A stretch of 64,000 bases of DNA from Sweltsa coloradensis (Eukaryota > Arthropoda > Insecta > Plecoptera > Chloroperlidae), in assembly GCA_024449915.1 (NCBI GenBank), contig JAMZAV010002038.1:186001-250000 (forward strand), in the 5' to 3' direction. The notes beneath the pieces are model-generated. The model saw nothing but the letters and a program-made list of their open reading frames with translations. It searched no databases and had not been told where the DNA came from. A program made the position numbers and the translations under genes. Shown here piece after piece: positions 21,090 through 31,744 of this stretch; position 1 is the first letter of the stretch; every line of letters begins with the position of its first letter.

Positions 21090-22445
21090 CGCATGGCCAG
21101 TATCAGTATTAGTAGTTTTAGGGCGCTTCAACGGCAAAGATTATTCGCGCCTCCAAGATATTTAGTTAACTATGTATGAATGTAAAATACGGTTAATAAG
21201 GTTAAATGTGTTTTTCAAAACAAACACATCACACGTGTCGCAAATCGGAGCAATCTTATCTCTGGTAAAAAGATAGGCATGGGTGAGGTGGGTGTGCCCT
21301 ATTCGTACTCGCGCCAATACAACCTCTTCACGACGAGAAAGTATTAAAGAAGGGGGTCGTACTTTCAGTGAAAGACAGGGCATTACACGACGCAGTTTAT
21401 TATTCTGCAAAGCATTCCAACAATCTTGACCTAATTTCAACATATGGTTCTTGAACCCACTGAGGACATCAGGAACAAGTACGAGGTCAAAATCAGTTGA
21501 TGCTTTTTGCGTTGCAGCCTTGGCTGCCAAGTCAGCCTCCTCGTTGCCAGAGATACCTACATGACCAGGGACCCAGCAGAACATGATTTTGTAGCCTCTC
21601 GCATGAAGTTTCTCCATGAAGAACTGAATGTCAATTACTAAATGGTGAGTAGAGAACATGACGTGGATTGCCTGAAGTGCACTTAAACTATCTGAACATA
21701 CCATGAAGCTTCCGCATCTTTGTTTCATAATATATCTCAAAGCTTCTTGTATGGATACATTTCAGCAGTAAAAAAAAGAACACATGTCTTGAAGTCTGAA
21801 ACCAACACTACAACCGCCACATAGTAAGCGCAACCAACCTTCGAGCCGGTTTAGATCCTCAGTGAAAATGAATTTAAAGGTACGGTATTCGTGACAAATA
21901 GCTTGAAAAACTAGTTTTGAAAATTACATCTGATGTTGTGGACTTATTATTACGGCAAAGGTCGAAACAAATTTCAGGTTCCCGGGAAATAGCCAAGGAG
22001 GGTTTCGTCTCAAAACGAAACTCAATAGATTGGGTTTCATCAAATTTAAAATTTTTAAAAAGATGTCTACAACGAAACCGACAGGAAGGGTCGCCAAAGG
22101 TTTGGTATCGAAGTGACGGACAAAACTCTCATAAAAAGAGCGTCATGAGATGGGTGGTTACGCATTGCCCGGATCTTCAAAACGTATCTGCCCAACAAGA
22201 AGTTCTGTCTTTCTGCGAGGTAGGTCATTCCTGCCTCAGCATACAGGCTGAGGACGGGCCTCGTCCGAAATGCACCTAGCGCCAGCCGGAGACCACTGTG
22301 GTGGACAGTACCGAGAAATTTCAAGATGGAATCACGGGCCGACGAGTAGACCCAACAGGCATAGTCCATTACGGACCTAACCAGTGAGCCATATATTTGC
22401 AAAAGACATGTCCTGTGCGCATCCCATGAAGTGTTACTAAGAACT
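21090..22445 (-). mobile_element. NL3 non-LTR retrotransposon, RT tail to 3' end
   Basis: From high to low coordinate it has the post-palm RT region (RTCLLQIYGSLVRSVMDYA, then HHSGLRLALGAFRT and RQNFLLGRYVLK). Next is a decayed RNase H start, then CSDSLSALQAIH and FCWVPGHVGISGNEEADLA. The SRREEVVLARVRIGHTH C-terminus and a 3' UTR follow, the latter shared with 61.09-61.2 kb (gaatgtaaaata.cggtta). Relative to that copy, about 340 bp are deleted near 21212. The order of domains is that of I/R1-type elements with RNase H. Stops lie between the two large open stretches. Confidence 0.85.
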
Positions 22446-22454
22446 TTAAGGATG

Positions 22455-22947
22455 TATCTCGACAACCGGGGCTCAAGACTGGGGCTGGCGAAGCTCGCGG
22501 CCCCACCGGAGCTCTTGGACCACAATATAACGTTCGTAAATGAAGAAGAAGTATATTTAGATCCATCATCGGCAAGTGAAGCCAATGGATCCGATATAAG
22601 TTGGGAAGATCTTCACCTGGAAGACCCCGACCAGGATGAAGCCTACTATGATGAGCTATTCAGGACATTCGACGAGAACTGCGCCATATACGACGCCGTC
22701 GAGACAATCCAAGACAGACATCGTACATCAATGGGTGGATTTCCTAGCTTACTCGATACGAGTGGGGGACACGACAACGTATGTCGATGCCCCAGAACAC
22801 CCCAACATACGAATCTTAATGAGAGAACGATCGGGGTGGGACGCAATAGGAACAGAAGAGGAGGAGGCTGGCCAGTTCCTGGAAGAAGCAGAACGTGAAA
22901 ACGAAGACAACCCACAAAGTGATCAATCCGAAACAGAACATGAGCTC
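22455..22947 (+). pseudogene. Unrecognised acidic ORF upstream of ORF1-like copy B
   Basis: Two overlapping frames join by one frameshift near 22730. The first is rich in D/E (NEEEVYLDPSS, ISWEDLHLEDPDQDEAYYDELF). The second is VDFLAYSIRVGDTTTYVDAPE, then another acidic tail (GTEEEEAGQFLEEAE). It runs directly into the start of the shared unit. The family is unknown. Because it ends where the shared unit starts, it may be the 3' end of the same element or of an older neighbour. Confidence 0.35.
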
Positions 22948-23900
22948 GCACAAGGCGGCCGCCGTTGTTTTCTTGATAGCCGGCAGCAGAACACGCACGC
23001 ACGATTTGCAGTTTGTTCCAACGTAAGGCCTAGGGCTAGTTGTAATATAGAATTCTTGGTTTGTTCTACTGGTTCTACCTTTGGATTTATAATGGTGGCT
23101 CTACGGTACTCCTACTACAACTAGGCTAGGCCTATACAGGAGTACCGCCTAGCCTACAAGAAAAATGGCAGCACCCAAATTCCATATAGCGGTGATATTT
23201 GCTATTTGGGAGATAGCTGGACATGGACTGGGCTACTCGATACAAATAAAAACGTTCGTGGAAAATCATGACGAACTGGGTGTCTTGCCTGAGCAAGTAA
23301 CGGAAATTCTAAACTCTTCAATAACGAATAACCTAATTGCACAATTCAAAAGTACAAGAAGTCATTTGTTCCGGGTATGCGATAATCAATTGATTAGACT
23401 GCTCCGGAACAATCATGACGCAAACGAATGGACAGACTATGTGCGCGAGGTATTGGCAGGGAACTCGTCACATTCCGACGCCAGCATTGACGAAGAGGCC
23501 CTTCCCCAATACCAGCTAAGAGCCCAACAAGCAGAAGAAACCCCACAGATCTTTAACGTAGTGAATGATACAAGTAAAAACAACCTGGATAGAATCAAGA
23601 ACGTCATCCAAAAATGCGAAAATTTGCGCTGGAAGAATATGCATATATCGCTTCAATGTACATCTAAGTACTTTTTAAAAAGCATTTACGAGACGATGAG
23701 AAAGATCTAGACCCATTTCTTAGAGAAGGAGAGGACGGAATATTGGAAATTCCGTTGGAATATCAATGTGGAGCCATATACCAAAGCAGGAACTCATTTC
23801 TCACAAACATGCAATTTGTTTCAAAAGCCATGTTTGACGAAAAACAAAGGAATATTGTCAACAACCGCTTAATTACTTCGAGGATGAGTATAAAGCGCAC
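22948..23900 (+). pseudogene. ORF1-like unit, copy B
   Basis: It is nearly the same as copy A over the leader and first 250 codons. The ATG at 23165 stays open for 181 codons, including GVLPEQVTEILNSSITNNLI, LFRVCDNQLIRLLRNN and RWKNMHISLQCTS. It fails at a small insertion near 23690 (ttttaaaaag). The rest can be followed to about 23900, where homology with copy A ends. The sequence then changes within 60 bp to the AMP deaminase-like relic. No known domain recognised; helical and mostly charged. Confidence 0.5.
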
Positions 23901-23949
23901 GTAGACAAAACAGTGCCGATGAGAACGCAGTGCTGAGCATGGGACTATC

Positions 23950-24792
23950 CGGGAGTGATTGGACCGAGATGATCCAGATCGATACCCACATACACGGTTC
24001 AGCTGCAATCCCCCGCCCCGTCGCTATGCACGATCATCAAAGGAAAGTGGGGACGAGGATGATAAGGATCTTCAACTTGTCTTTGAGAAGATCAACCTGT
24101 CTAAACAACAAATCACTATGCAGTCAATGGGATGTTTAGCGGATATTTGTGTATACCAGAACTTCGACAAGTTTAATGCTAAACTCGAATTATTTTGAAT
24201 TCTGAAATCGGAGGGAGTTTTAAAACCAAGGAGTAGGGACTTTGGGGATGTTTTTTAAAAAAAAAATTCAGACAGCTAAAAACCTCAAACAAAAGGCAGA
24301 GTTACGAATTTCGATTCACGGAGACGAAAAGAGCTGGAAAAATCCGGCCCACTGGATGGTTGGTAAAGGCCTATTATCAGAAGAAGTCAGATATTTACTC
24401 CGTTGACCCCGGTCCCATTACAACTTTACCAATAACAAATCGAAAACAATTAAAATTTTGAGCAAATACTCAACAACATCTTTGTGGGCTATCTTAAAGG
24501 GAAAACCCTTTGAAAGAAAATTATCACCCCAACTTATCAAAACTGTTTCATCATGTTGTTGGGACAGATTTGGTCGGCATGAAAATTTGTTTAGTGAAAA
24601 AAATCCATGGGACCAAACAGATTTGCCAACACCCTATGAGTGGATGTCTGATACACCACCCTATTTGTATATCAGTTACTATATATTTTCAAATCTTGTG
24701 GTGAAAAACCAAATAAGACATAAAAAAGAATACAACAAGATAACATTCCGCCCACATTGTGGAGAGGCCGGAGATCTACACCATCTCATCTG
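23950..24792 (+). pseudogene. AMPD: AMP deaminase-like pseudogene, intronless
   Basis: Several frames together follow AMP deaminase from its metal-binding start to its second zinc-site block. MIQIDTHIHGSA (about 23970-24003) carries the HxH zinc ligands. Next are DLQLVFEKINLS, then QNFDKFNAKL (compare FHRFDKFN), AELRISIHGDEKSW with GLLSEEVRYL (compare RISIYG...W and S.NVRWL), and HPNLSKLFHHVVGTDLV. Then WMSDTPPYLYISYYIFSNL leads to FRPHCGEAGDLHHL (about 24745-24785; His zinc ligand and Glu proton shuttle). The known enzyme converts AMP to IMP. At least three frameshifts and several stops are present, and the N-terminal region is missing. It runs about 840 bp without any intron, which fits a retrocopy or a captured cDNA. 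It is truncated on the right by an NL2 element. Confidence 0.8.
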
Positions 24793-25165
24793 CTAGTTAG
24801 TTAGTTATTAGGGTTTAAGGGCACACAACACTAAGGTTATCAGTGCCCGTATTCTCTTATATAATGGCATGTTTTTTTAAAATCCTATTGTACAGCTGTG
24901 TTGATTTCAGGTATTTAAAAACATTGGTTATGTTCTCAGATTTATCAGATAAAAATTTTTTTTAAATTAGGTTTTTGTTTAAAATCATTCCTCTCGTCAT
25001 GTGTTGAGGACATTCTACCAAAATGTGCTTCACAGTTAAAATCTCACCACACTGCTCACAGGGTGGTGGGTCTTCACCTTTCAAAAGGTATCCTTGAGTG
25101 AGATGTGTGTGTCCAATGCGTAGACGGGTCAGAACAACCTCTTCGCGTCGAGAAGAGCGCCTTGA
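24793..25165 (-). mobile_element. NL2 non-LTR 3' fragment
   Basis: A tagttagttag tail and 'gggtttaagggcacacaaca' 3' UTR like NL1, but a distinct C-terminus. The minus strand encodes GEDPPPCEQCGEI-like and SRREEVVLTRLRIGHTHLTQG-like strings, found also at 26.83-27.19 kb. It ends against a SINE-A stub. Confidence 0.8.
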
Positions 25166-25200
25166 ATTGGATATTGCTTAACGTCTCATATTTATGCAAA
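25165..25200 (-). repeat. SINE-A stub
   Basis: Only ttggatattgcttaacgtct and the next ~15 bases are present. Confidence 0.8.
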
Positions 25201-25690
25201 ACATGTTCAAACTCAATGTCTAGTTAACTTGGGGACTTTTAGCACCGTTTTACTTGCAATATGTGATGCAGACTACTGTTTTACTTTGGTTGACATTGGT
25301 GCTTTTGGTAAGGGTCGATATCAACATTTTATTTTTACTTTTTTTTTTAGGGTCAGAAAGTGACGGAGGTATATTCCGTAGCTGTAAGCTGGGACAAAAA
25401 CTAGAAAAAGATGAAGTCAATACCCCAGATCCATAGTGAAACATCAGAGCCTGCTCATGCTTTATGCTTACCTGGGCGCTAATAGTGATCGGATCATGCA
25501 ATATTTTAACTATACCCACCCGCATTCTTTCTTGAGCATTAAGGGGGTATGTGAACGCGCCCCCAGTTTAGCCCCAGGGATTTTTTTTTCAATTTTGGTT
25601 GTTATAAAATGGATTTGGGGCATTTCACCTTAATAAATCTGATTTTATAGATGTTGATAACCTCATTTTTATGTTATGAAATTAAGTTCC
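25201..25690. other. AT-rich spacer
   Basis: No recognised coding or repeat content. Confidence 0.55.
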
Positions 25691-25694
25691 ATCT

Positions 25695-26828
25695 ATGGCC
25701 ATTTCTCAGAATTCATTTGGAAAGAGGCGATGGGATAACCAGCATTGCTGTTTATATTGTGAGAAATTATATTCCAAATTATCAAGGCACTTAGAAACTT
25801 CTCACCAAGACGAAGAGGAAGTACGTGCATTCTTGGCCTTGCCAAAAGGCAAGAAGGAACGGTTAAAGGCTATAGACAGAATACGCAAGCGGGGTAACTT
25901 CTTACACAATAACAAAGTAATTGCCTCTAAGTCTGGCACAGTTATTCCAAAGCGACGGGCTAATGTTGGAAGCGACAGGTCTGTGGAGGATTACTTGCCA
26001 TGCAATAAATCCCTGGGGTATTTCCATCACAAAGACCTGTATCTCCACATCAGAAACTGCGAAGGTGGTAACAGGATTGGAGTTCAAAACACTCACGGAT
26101 GAAATAAAAACTGCTCAAAAATAAATAAAGAGCAATGCTAGGCACTTCTTCCCATCCCTATTGTGGCTAGTGACTGTTTAAAAAAAGACCTGTTGTCCAT
26201 CATGAATCGCGACTGAGTGTACCGAGTCATTAGACGCGATGATTTGATACTTCGTTTCGTCTCAATGATGTACACGAAACATGGAGCAGAGCGCCACCTG
26301 CACACATTCATCGCCCAAGAAATGCGTGAACTCGGTCGTCTCTGTCTCGCGATGCAAGAATCGGACGAGAGATTGGAGCAGTTGGCGTCTGTTATTCATC
26401 CCCAACGGTGTGAATCTTTTGTCGAAGCTGTAAAGTTGGTATGCAACTATGACGCACAAACAGCCGTATACGGAATCCCAAGTTTGACTGTAAAGCTTGG
26501 GGCTTCAATTAAAAAGTGTACGGGCTTGTTTAAGTCTGAAATGATCGTCAATGGAAACACTGTGCGCCATGCAGAAATTGACGACTTCATAACATTGTTG
26601 GAAAAGCGCTGGCAAGCCAGTGTTTGTTGCCATGCACTTCAAACTGCTTACCAGAGGAAGTGGAATAAGCCAGAGCTACATCCTCTGGCAAGTGACATTG
26701 CCAAATTCAACACTCACTTAAAGGAAAAGGCCGACAAGGCAGTAGTGGCACTACGTGAAAAGGCAACACCAGATACTTGGAGAGATTTGTGTGAAATCAC
26801 ATTAGCACAACTTTTAACTTTTAACCGG
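25695..26828 (+). pseudogene. Zinc-finger transposon ORF of a widespread unnamed family (possibly Crypton-like)
   Basis: The first open part (25695-26102) has a C2H2 finger CCLYCEKLYSKLSRHLETSH, the phrase RIRKRGNFLHNNKV, and a second finger-like PCNKSLGYFHHKDLYLHI with one cysteine lost. After a frame break and a stop at 26213, the second part (26217-26837) has VIRRDDLILRFVSMMYTKHG, TFIAQEMRELGRL and later helical segments. This layout recurs in invertebrate repeats. I suspect a tyrosine-recombinase (Crypton-like) element, but the catalytic domain is not in view. Truncated at 26828 by an NL2 fragment. Confidence 0.5.
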
Positions 26829-27190
26829 AGAAATTAGGTTTTAGTTTAAAATCATTCCTCTCGTCCATTTGTTGAGGACATTCCACTAAAATGTGCTTAA
26901 CAGTTGAAATCTCACCACACTGCTCACATGGGGGTGGATCTTCTCCTCTTAAAAGGTATCCTTGAGTGAAATGTGTGTGTCCAATGCGTAGACGGGTCAG
27001 AACAACCTCTTCGCGTCGAGAAAAGCGCCTTGAAGAGATCCTATTGCATACCAGGGCCTTCTCCATCAGATATTGGGTACAAGCACGAAGTACGACCCTT
27101 GTCCTGTAGCATACTCCAAGTTTGTTGAAGGAGTATGCTGCAGTAATGAAGTAGGGATGACCCAAAAGCTGGTTTCCATCCGGTTTCAAT
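26829..27190 (-). mobile_element. NL2 non-LTR fragment, C-terminus
   Basis: The minus frame reads SRREEVVLTRLRIGHTHFTQ, then GEDPPPCEQCGE (CxxC) and HILVECPQ. This is the zinc-knuckle-like end after RNase H. The 3' UTR is missing here, unlike at 24.79 kb. Confidence 0.8.
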
Positions 27191-27483
27191 TTTTCAAACC
27201 AGTACCATTTTATTTAAACGCTGCCTTTACGATTTTGCTTGCATCACCAGTAGACTGACCAGACTACCCCTTTTATCACCACACACAAACATGTGAAATG
27301 GCGGACTACCTATATTTTTTTTATTATGCACATACGATCACGAGAAAATTATATTATTATATTAATATTTAGTATTGATTATCTTTATTTTGGAAACTAG
27401 TGTTAAAGATCGCAGAAATGCAATAAAATTAATTTCATGGTCCCGTGCGAGCACAGCACCAAAAGTAAAGGTCGACCCCAGAT

Positions 27484-27762
27484 TTGGGACTCGGGAGTTT
27501 AAAACGCACGCTGTATTATTTGTCGAGGTGCTATGATGATACAATGAACAAAATCAGAACAAGTGTCACCGACAAGAAAATTTGGGTGTCAATCGACGAA
27601 ACAATGGACGTAGAGGGGTGGTATGTGGCAAATGTGATTGTTGGCACTCTCATTCCCGAACATCCGAGCCCTAGTAATAAATTAACTAACTGGTCAAAAA
27701 TCATGATTTACAATAGTATTGTTATAAACTACATTTTAAGTATTGTAACACTATTTTTGTAA
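27484..27762 (+). pseudogene. hAT-family transposase fragment
   Basis: The open stretch has LSRCYDDTMNKIR, then KKIWVSIDETMDVEGWYVANVIVG. The D-E-T block is the first catalytic aspartate of hAT transposases of the CGGBP1-like type. The frame then runs into AT-rich sequence without further homology. The preceding 27191-27483 holds nothing recognised. Confidence 0.7.
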
Positions 27763-27984
27763 ATGCAACTAACGAGTATGTGTGGAGAGAGCGGAAGCCA
27801 CTCTAAAAGTAATAGACTAGCCCCAGCTTTAACAGATGTTAAAAAAACAGATTAAAAAGATTCATACACGATCCAGCTCAAATTTGCTGTAAAGTATCTT
27901 CTACTCCCACAGAAAGCAAACGTATTCTAGTTACAGTTCCATGTCAGCCAAAGGCAAGTGACTTGCGTCAAGAATGTTTCCCGA

Positions 27985-28262
27985 GGATCACAAAGGTAGG
28001 TGGTACACACTTGGTACCCAACAACTCTCAGATGGCACAGTAAAAAAACGAGACTGGCTGGAATACTCACCTTCTCGGCGTCTGGACATAGTTATTTATT
28101 TAGCTCGTCATAATCCAGCTTTCAGGGGGCACTGAGAAACTTGGGACCACGAGGAGCAAGGAAATTTCGAGAACCTAATAACTTTTGCTTTCAAAGTACT
28201 CCCCAGGGTTGGCGGCATATGTTACAAAGCTTCAGGGGAAGAAGAAAGTGAAGAAGTATCTA
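27985..28262 (+). pseudogene. hAT-type (TTF zinc-finger/DUF4371 group) N-terminal fragment
   Basis: One frame reads KKRDWLEYSPSRRLDIVIY, FRGH, a stop, TWDHEEQGNFENLITFAFK. A one-base shift then gives KYSPGLAAYVTKLQGKKK. This follows the order in zf-TTF/DUF4371 proteins (RKWL.YS....FC..C, then FRGH....GNF.E....KYD..L..H). The finger's cysteines have been lost (IYLA where FC..C is expected). It changes directly into the BEL integrase at about 28265. Confidence 0.55.
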
Positions 28263-28264
28263 CA

Positions 28265-29390
28265 TATATATCATGTACTCTTATGTGATGCATTTCATAT
28301 CATTTCATTGCATTCTGGTCCTCGCACGGTGCAAGCGCTCATCCAACAGCAGTATTGGATTGTTTCCCTACGTGGGTTGTTGCGGCAACGTATCCGACGT
28401 TGCTTAACTTGTTTTAAATTCCGCGCCAAGTCCGTTCAGCCCCTCATGGCTGATCTGCCTGAACCTCGCGTTCAGCCTTCACGAGCTTTCCTCCAAGTTG
28501 CCACTGATTACGCGGGCCCTTTTTCCGTGAAGACGAGCTCTCGTCGTAACGCCCCCATCGTCAAGGGTTACTTATGCCTGTTCATCTGCCTGGCAACTAA
28601 AGCTGTTCATTTGGAGATGGTCTCCGACCTATCCACAGAAGCTTTCCTCGCGTGCCTTGACCGGTTTCTTTCCCGACGGGGACTTCCTGCTGACATTTAT
28701 TCCGATTGTGCCCGTAATTACGTAGGTGCTGCTCGCACGCTCCGCGAATTCACGATTTTCTCACTTCAGCTGAAACTACCATAGCTGACAAGCTTGCCTT
28801 ACGTAGTGTTCGCTGGCATTTTAATCCCCCTTATGCCCTAATTTCGGGGGCCTCTGGAAGCTGGAGTGAAATCCGCCAAGCTGCTCCTTTATCGCCTAAT
28901 TAAGGATTCTTCTCTTCATTCGAGGAGTATGCTACATTATTTGCGCGTATCGAAGCCGTATTGAATAGTCGACCGCTTTGTGCCCCTTCATTCGACCCCT
29001 GGAGGGTCCTGACTACCTCTCCCCGCACATTTACTGATAGGCACTTCGCTTTTGGCACCTCCCGAGGTTAACCTTGCTGATAACAGTTCACACCTCTCGC
29101 GCTGGCATCGTGTCCGCCAGCTGCATCAGATCTTCTGGACGCGCTGGTCCTCTGAGTATTTACATACCCAGATGCAGCGTGGGAAGTGGGTGCGCGCGTG
29201 CCCAGACCTCAAGGTCGGTGACGTAGTTTTCGCACTAGAGCCCGCCACTACCCCCTTGTCTTGGCCTATCGGTAGGGTGATACAAGTGTGCCCAGGTAAA
29301 GACAATGTTGTCAGAGTAGCTTCCATCCGCACGTCTAAGGGAGTGTTTACCCGACCGGTAAACAAGTTAGTTGTTCTCCCCCCCTCTTAG
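28265..29390 (+). pseudogene. BEL/Pao retrotransposon pol, integrase to C-terminus
   Basis: 28290-28780 is open and has LHSGPRTVQALIQQQYWIV, then CLTCFKFRAK (the CxxC of the HHCC zinc region), then the core. ATDYAGPF has the first catalytic D and IYSDCARNYVGA the second, with LATKAVHLEMVSDL between them, as in BEL/Pao. The catalytic glutamate region is broken by a frameshift near 28780-28860; GASGSWSE replaces the usual FGGLWEAGVKS block. The frame returns at 29052 with SRWHRVRQLHQIFWTRWSSEYL, GDVVF and a terminal RTSKGVFTRPVNKLVVLP. Protease, RT and RNase H are absent. Confidence 0.9.
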
Positions 29391-29475
29391 TCGTACGTTG
29401 CGGTTTGGTTTTATATTTGTAGCTCTAGTTATAGTTCTTCTCGTATCTAAAATAGTTCATTTTAGGTGGGCGGTA

Positions 29476-29995
29476 TGTAGGCGCCGGTTTTCGACGCTTC
29501 TGTTTTCCATAGTTTGTAGTTTGGGTGTTTGGTAGTTCACGTTCTCATCTGGTTGGTTGTCTGCCTTGTTTAATTTTCAACCTATCAGATTTATTTCCTG
29601 TTTTGCTTATCTCGTTTTTGTTCTGTCTGCTATCAGTACCGGCTCTAGTCTAGCCGTAACTCATAGCCCATAGGAGCAAGTACACATTCTCTCTCTCTCT
29701 CACTTGCCTGCCCTGGGCAAGGCACTCACGTAAAGCAAACCTCGCTCGCTTATTCTCGCACAGCTCTTATTGATTACCTCGGTGCGTGTTGTCGTCGAAC
29801 ACAGAGTCTTCAGACTCATTCCTTCCTTCCTTCCTTCTACTTCTTCCACTGGCCAGTCTTTCTCTATCTTACTTCCCCATACCACACGTCCTGAAGCTGA
29901 CGTCACCACACTCAAGTCAGTGCTACGCTTCGAATCCAGGACGTCGGGAAGTAAGTTGCTGCTCAAACTTCCATCATGATGTAAGTAACTCTACA
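29476..29995 (+). mobile_element. BEL/Pao 3' LTR (right end approximate)
   Basis: 86 bp after the pol stop, a purine-rich 'ttaggtgggcggta' is followed by TGTAGGCGCCGG, a typical BEL LTR start. The region contains a (ct)n and (ttcc)n stretch and a plausible end 'ctctaca' near 29995. No 5' LTR is in the window, so the right end is inferred. Confidence 0.6.
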
Positions 29996-30439
29996 ATGTT
30001 TCTTATCCATTCTTCAATCGCTAAAATACAGTCCACTGCAAATCTCGGAGCAGAGCATCCCGGCTCAAACACACACCACAAGAACTATTATGGCCAACCG
30101 TAAAGGGTTGCCAAAAGAGTGTTAAAAAAACAAGAAACTAAAGTTGGCAAAACATAGCGTTGTTAGTTATCGCAAAGATGACAAGGTTAGCGTACTCGGC
30201 TGGAACGATAAGCGTAATGTCTTTATGCTTAGCACATATCACAATCCAGAGACAGAAGCCAATACCTGCAAAGTTCCTCGTGGGGTGGAGGAAGTATTTC
30301 AAAAACCTTAACGATTGTAGACTACACGCGGAACATGGGGGCTGTCGATCGTGCCGATCACTACTGCGCAAGCTACGGCTTTACGAGAAGTCGCTAGAGT
30401 GGTGGAGTATTTCTGACTCTTTGAAGTATCTGTAGAACA
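29996..30439. other. Spacer without recognised gene
   Basis: An open stretch at 30160-30435 has no family match that I recognise, and composition gives no support. Confidence 0.4.
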
Positions 30440-30900
30440 GCTTCATTCTGTTCAAAATACAACAAGAGCAGAATGGACTGAAACCAGTCAGCCATTTGAC
30501 ATTGATTCATTCATGCTATCGAAGACAAAGAGACTGACAAGTAGGCCTAGGCCTTCTGGGACACTCACTTGTTTTGATCAGATGTCAAATGCAGATCGCG
30601 AGGCCACTAATGATTCACTGGGTAAAGTGCTATTAAACTGCAACATACCTTTTAGTGTTGTGGAATCTATTCATTATAAAAACTTCATGAAGATCATACT
30701 ACGACCTTCTTATAAGTTACCAGTTAGAAAAACGATAGCAACAACTATGCGAGATAAAGAGTATGAACAGTGCAGAACATCGCTGCATTTTGCTTCACAA
30801 TCAGTACTTCTCATCGATGGGCGGAAGAATGAGGCAATCATGGACAACATATGCCTGATCCTGTTGTACCTGTATCAGCACACGTTGAAGAGCAGATAAT
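30440..30900 (+). pseudogene. hAT-family transposase fragment
   Basis: It begins FDIDSFMLSKTKRL, then SLGKVLLNCNIPFSVVESIHYKNFMKI, RPSYKLPVRKTIA and MRDKEYE. The order (small dimer of 'FF...G.SF..VES..F..F...L.PSYK.PSR..L') is the segment just before the catalytic core of hAT transposases with BED fingers. The BED finger upstream and the DDE part downstream are missing; the last 40 residues do not match. It probably ends near 30790. Confidence 0.65.
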
Positions 30901-30969
30901 GGAAACTGATAGTACCCCAAAACGAAGATTTACTAAATAATTCAAATTTAAGACGGTCCATTTAAAAAA

Positions 30970-31329
30970 CAGTATAATATGTGACAAGAGCCTCACAGCT
31001 TACTCCTAAAGCAGGAAAAATGTATTTGACATTGACAGCTTCTAAACGTTTAATTTTAAAATTGAATTTACTTCCCAGCTGCAGTGCGGAAAAGTTGCAC
31101 CCAAGGGTCGTCGATGGATTAATGAGGATAAACAACTTGCTCTCTGTGACAGTATAATATGTGACAAGAGCCTCACAGCTTACTCCTAAAGCAGGAAAAA
31201 TGAATTTGACATTGACAGCTTCTAAACGTTTAATTTTAAAATTGAATTTGTTCCCAGCTGCAGTGCGGAAAAGTTGCACCCAAGGGTCGTCTATGGATTA
31301 ATGAGGATAAAACTACTTGCTCTCTCCAT
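30970..31329. repeat. Direct tandem duplication, 180-bp unit x2
   Basis: CAGTATAATATGTGACAAGA begins at 30970 and again at 31150; the following 180 bp match with few differences. The second copy continues into the P-element-like ORF, so the duplication lies at or just upstream of its surviving 5' side. Confidence 0.9.
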
Positions 31330-31598
31330 TTACAAGCAAAGTCCTTGTGCTTACAGGTTGCTGCAAACATTTATAGCTCTGCCCAGCATCCGGACTTAAA
31401 AACCTTACTGAACCGAATCCCATTTCTTACAGGTATCAATAGCTCGACGTTTGAGTACCTTAAAGTCAATGTTAAGAAAATGAAAACAAATTGGATGCCA
31501 GAGACCGAGTCTGTGCACTCATGTGGGACGAGGTAGCTCTAAGCAGTGGGATAATCTACTCGGAAAAACAAGATATGATTGTTGGGTACGAAGATTTG
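31250..31598 (+). pseudogene. P-element/THAP9-like transposase fragment
   Basis: Frames combine to give a GRRW(or L)INEDK block, IYKQSPCAYRLLQ, a short gap, then NVKKMK, ESVCALMWDEVALSSGIIY and DMIVGYEDLG. In P-element and THAP9 transposases this is the step from the coiled-coil/HTH linker into the RNase H-like core, where the D of the MFDEM-type motif is catalytic. Three frameshifts are needed. The THAP zinc finger is missing and a SINE-A piece cuts the frame right after EDLG. Confidence 0.65.
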
Positions 31599-31722
31599 GG
31601 GAGCATATGGGGAGGGCAGGTGTTCCCCCACGTCGTGGTCGTCTCCGTCTGTGTCATCATCCGTCCGTGTTGTCCTTGTCGTCGCCGTCGGGGAGGTCGT
31701 CAAAGGGAAGGGGTTCCCCGAC
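31599..31722 (-). repeat. SINE-A internal fragment
   Basis: Only the segment from agcatatggggagggcagg to ggttccccgac is present. Both ends are truncated, inside the P-element-like relic. Confidence 0.85.
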
Positions 31723-31744
31723 CTTTTGGCTTAGTGAATAATTA

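Noticed and set aside
30160..30435. 91-codon plus-strand ORF as a gene
   Set aside because: No recognisable domain, and it overlaps an equally long minus-strand frame; nothing supports coding.
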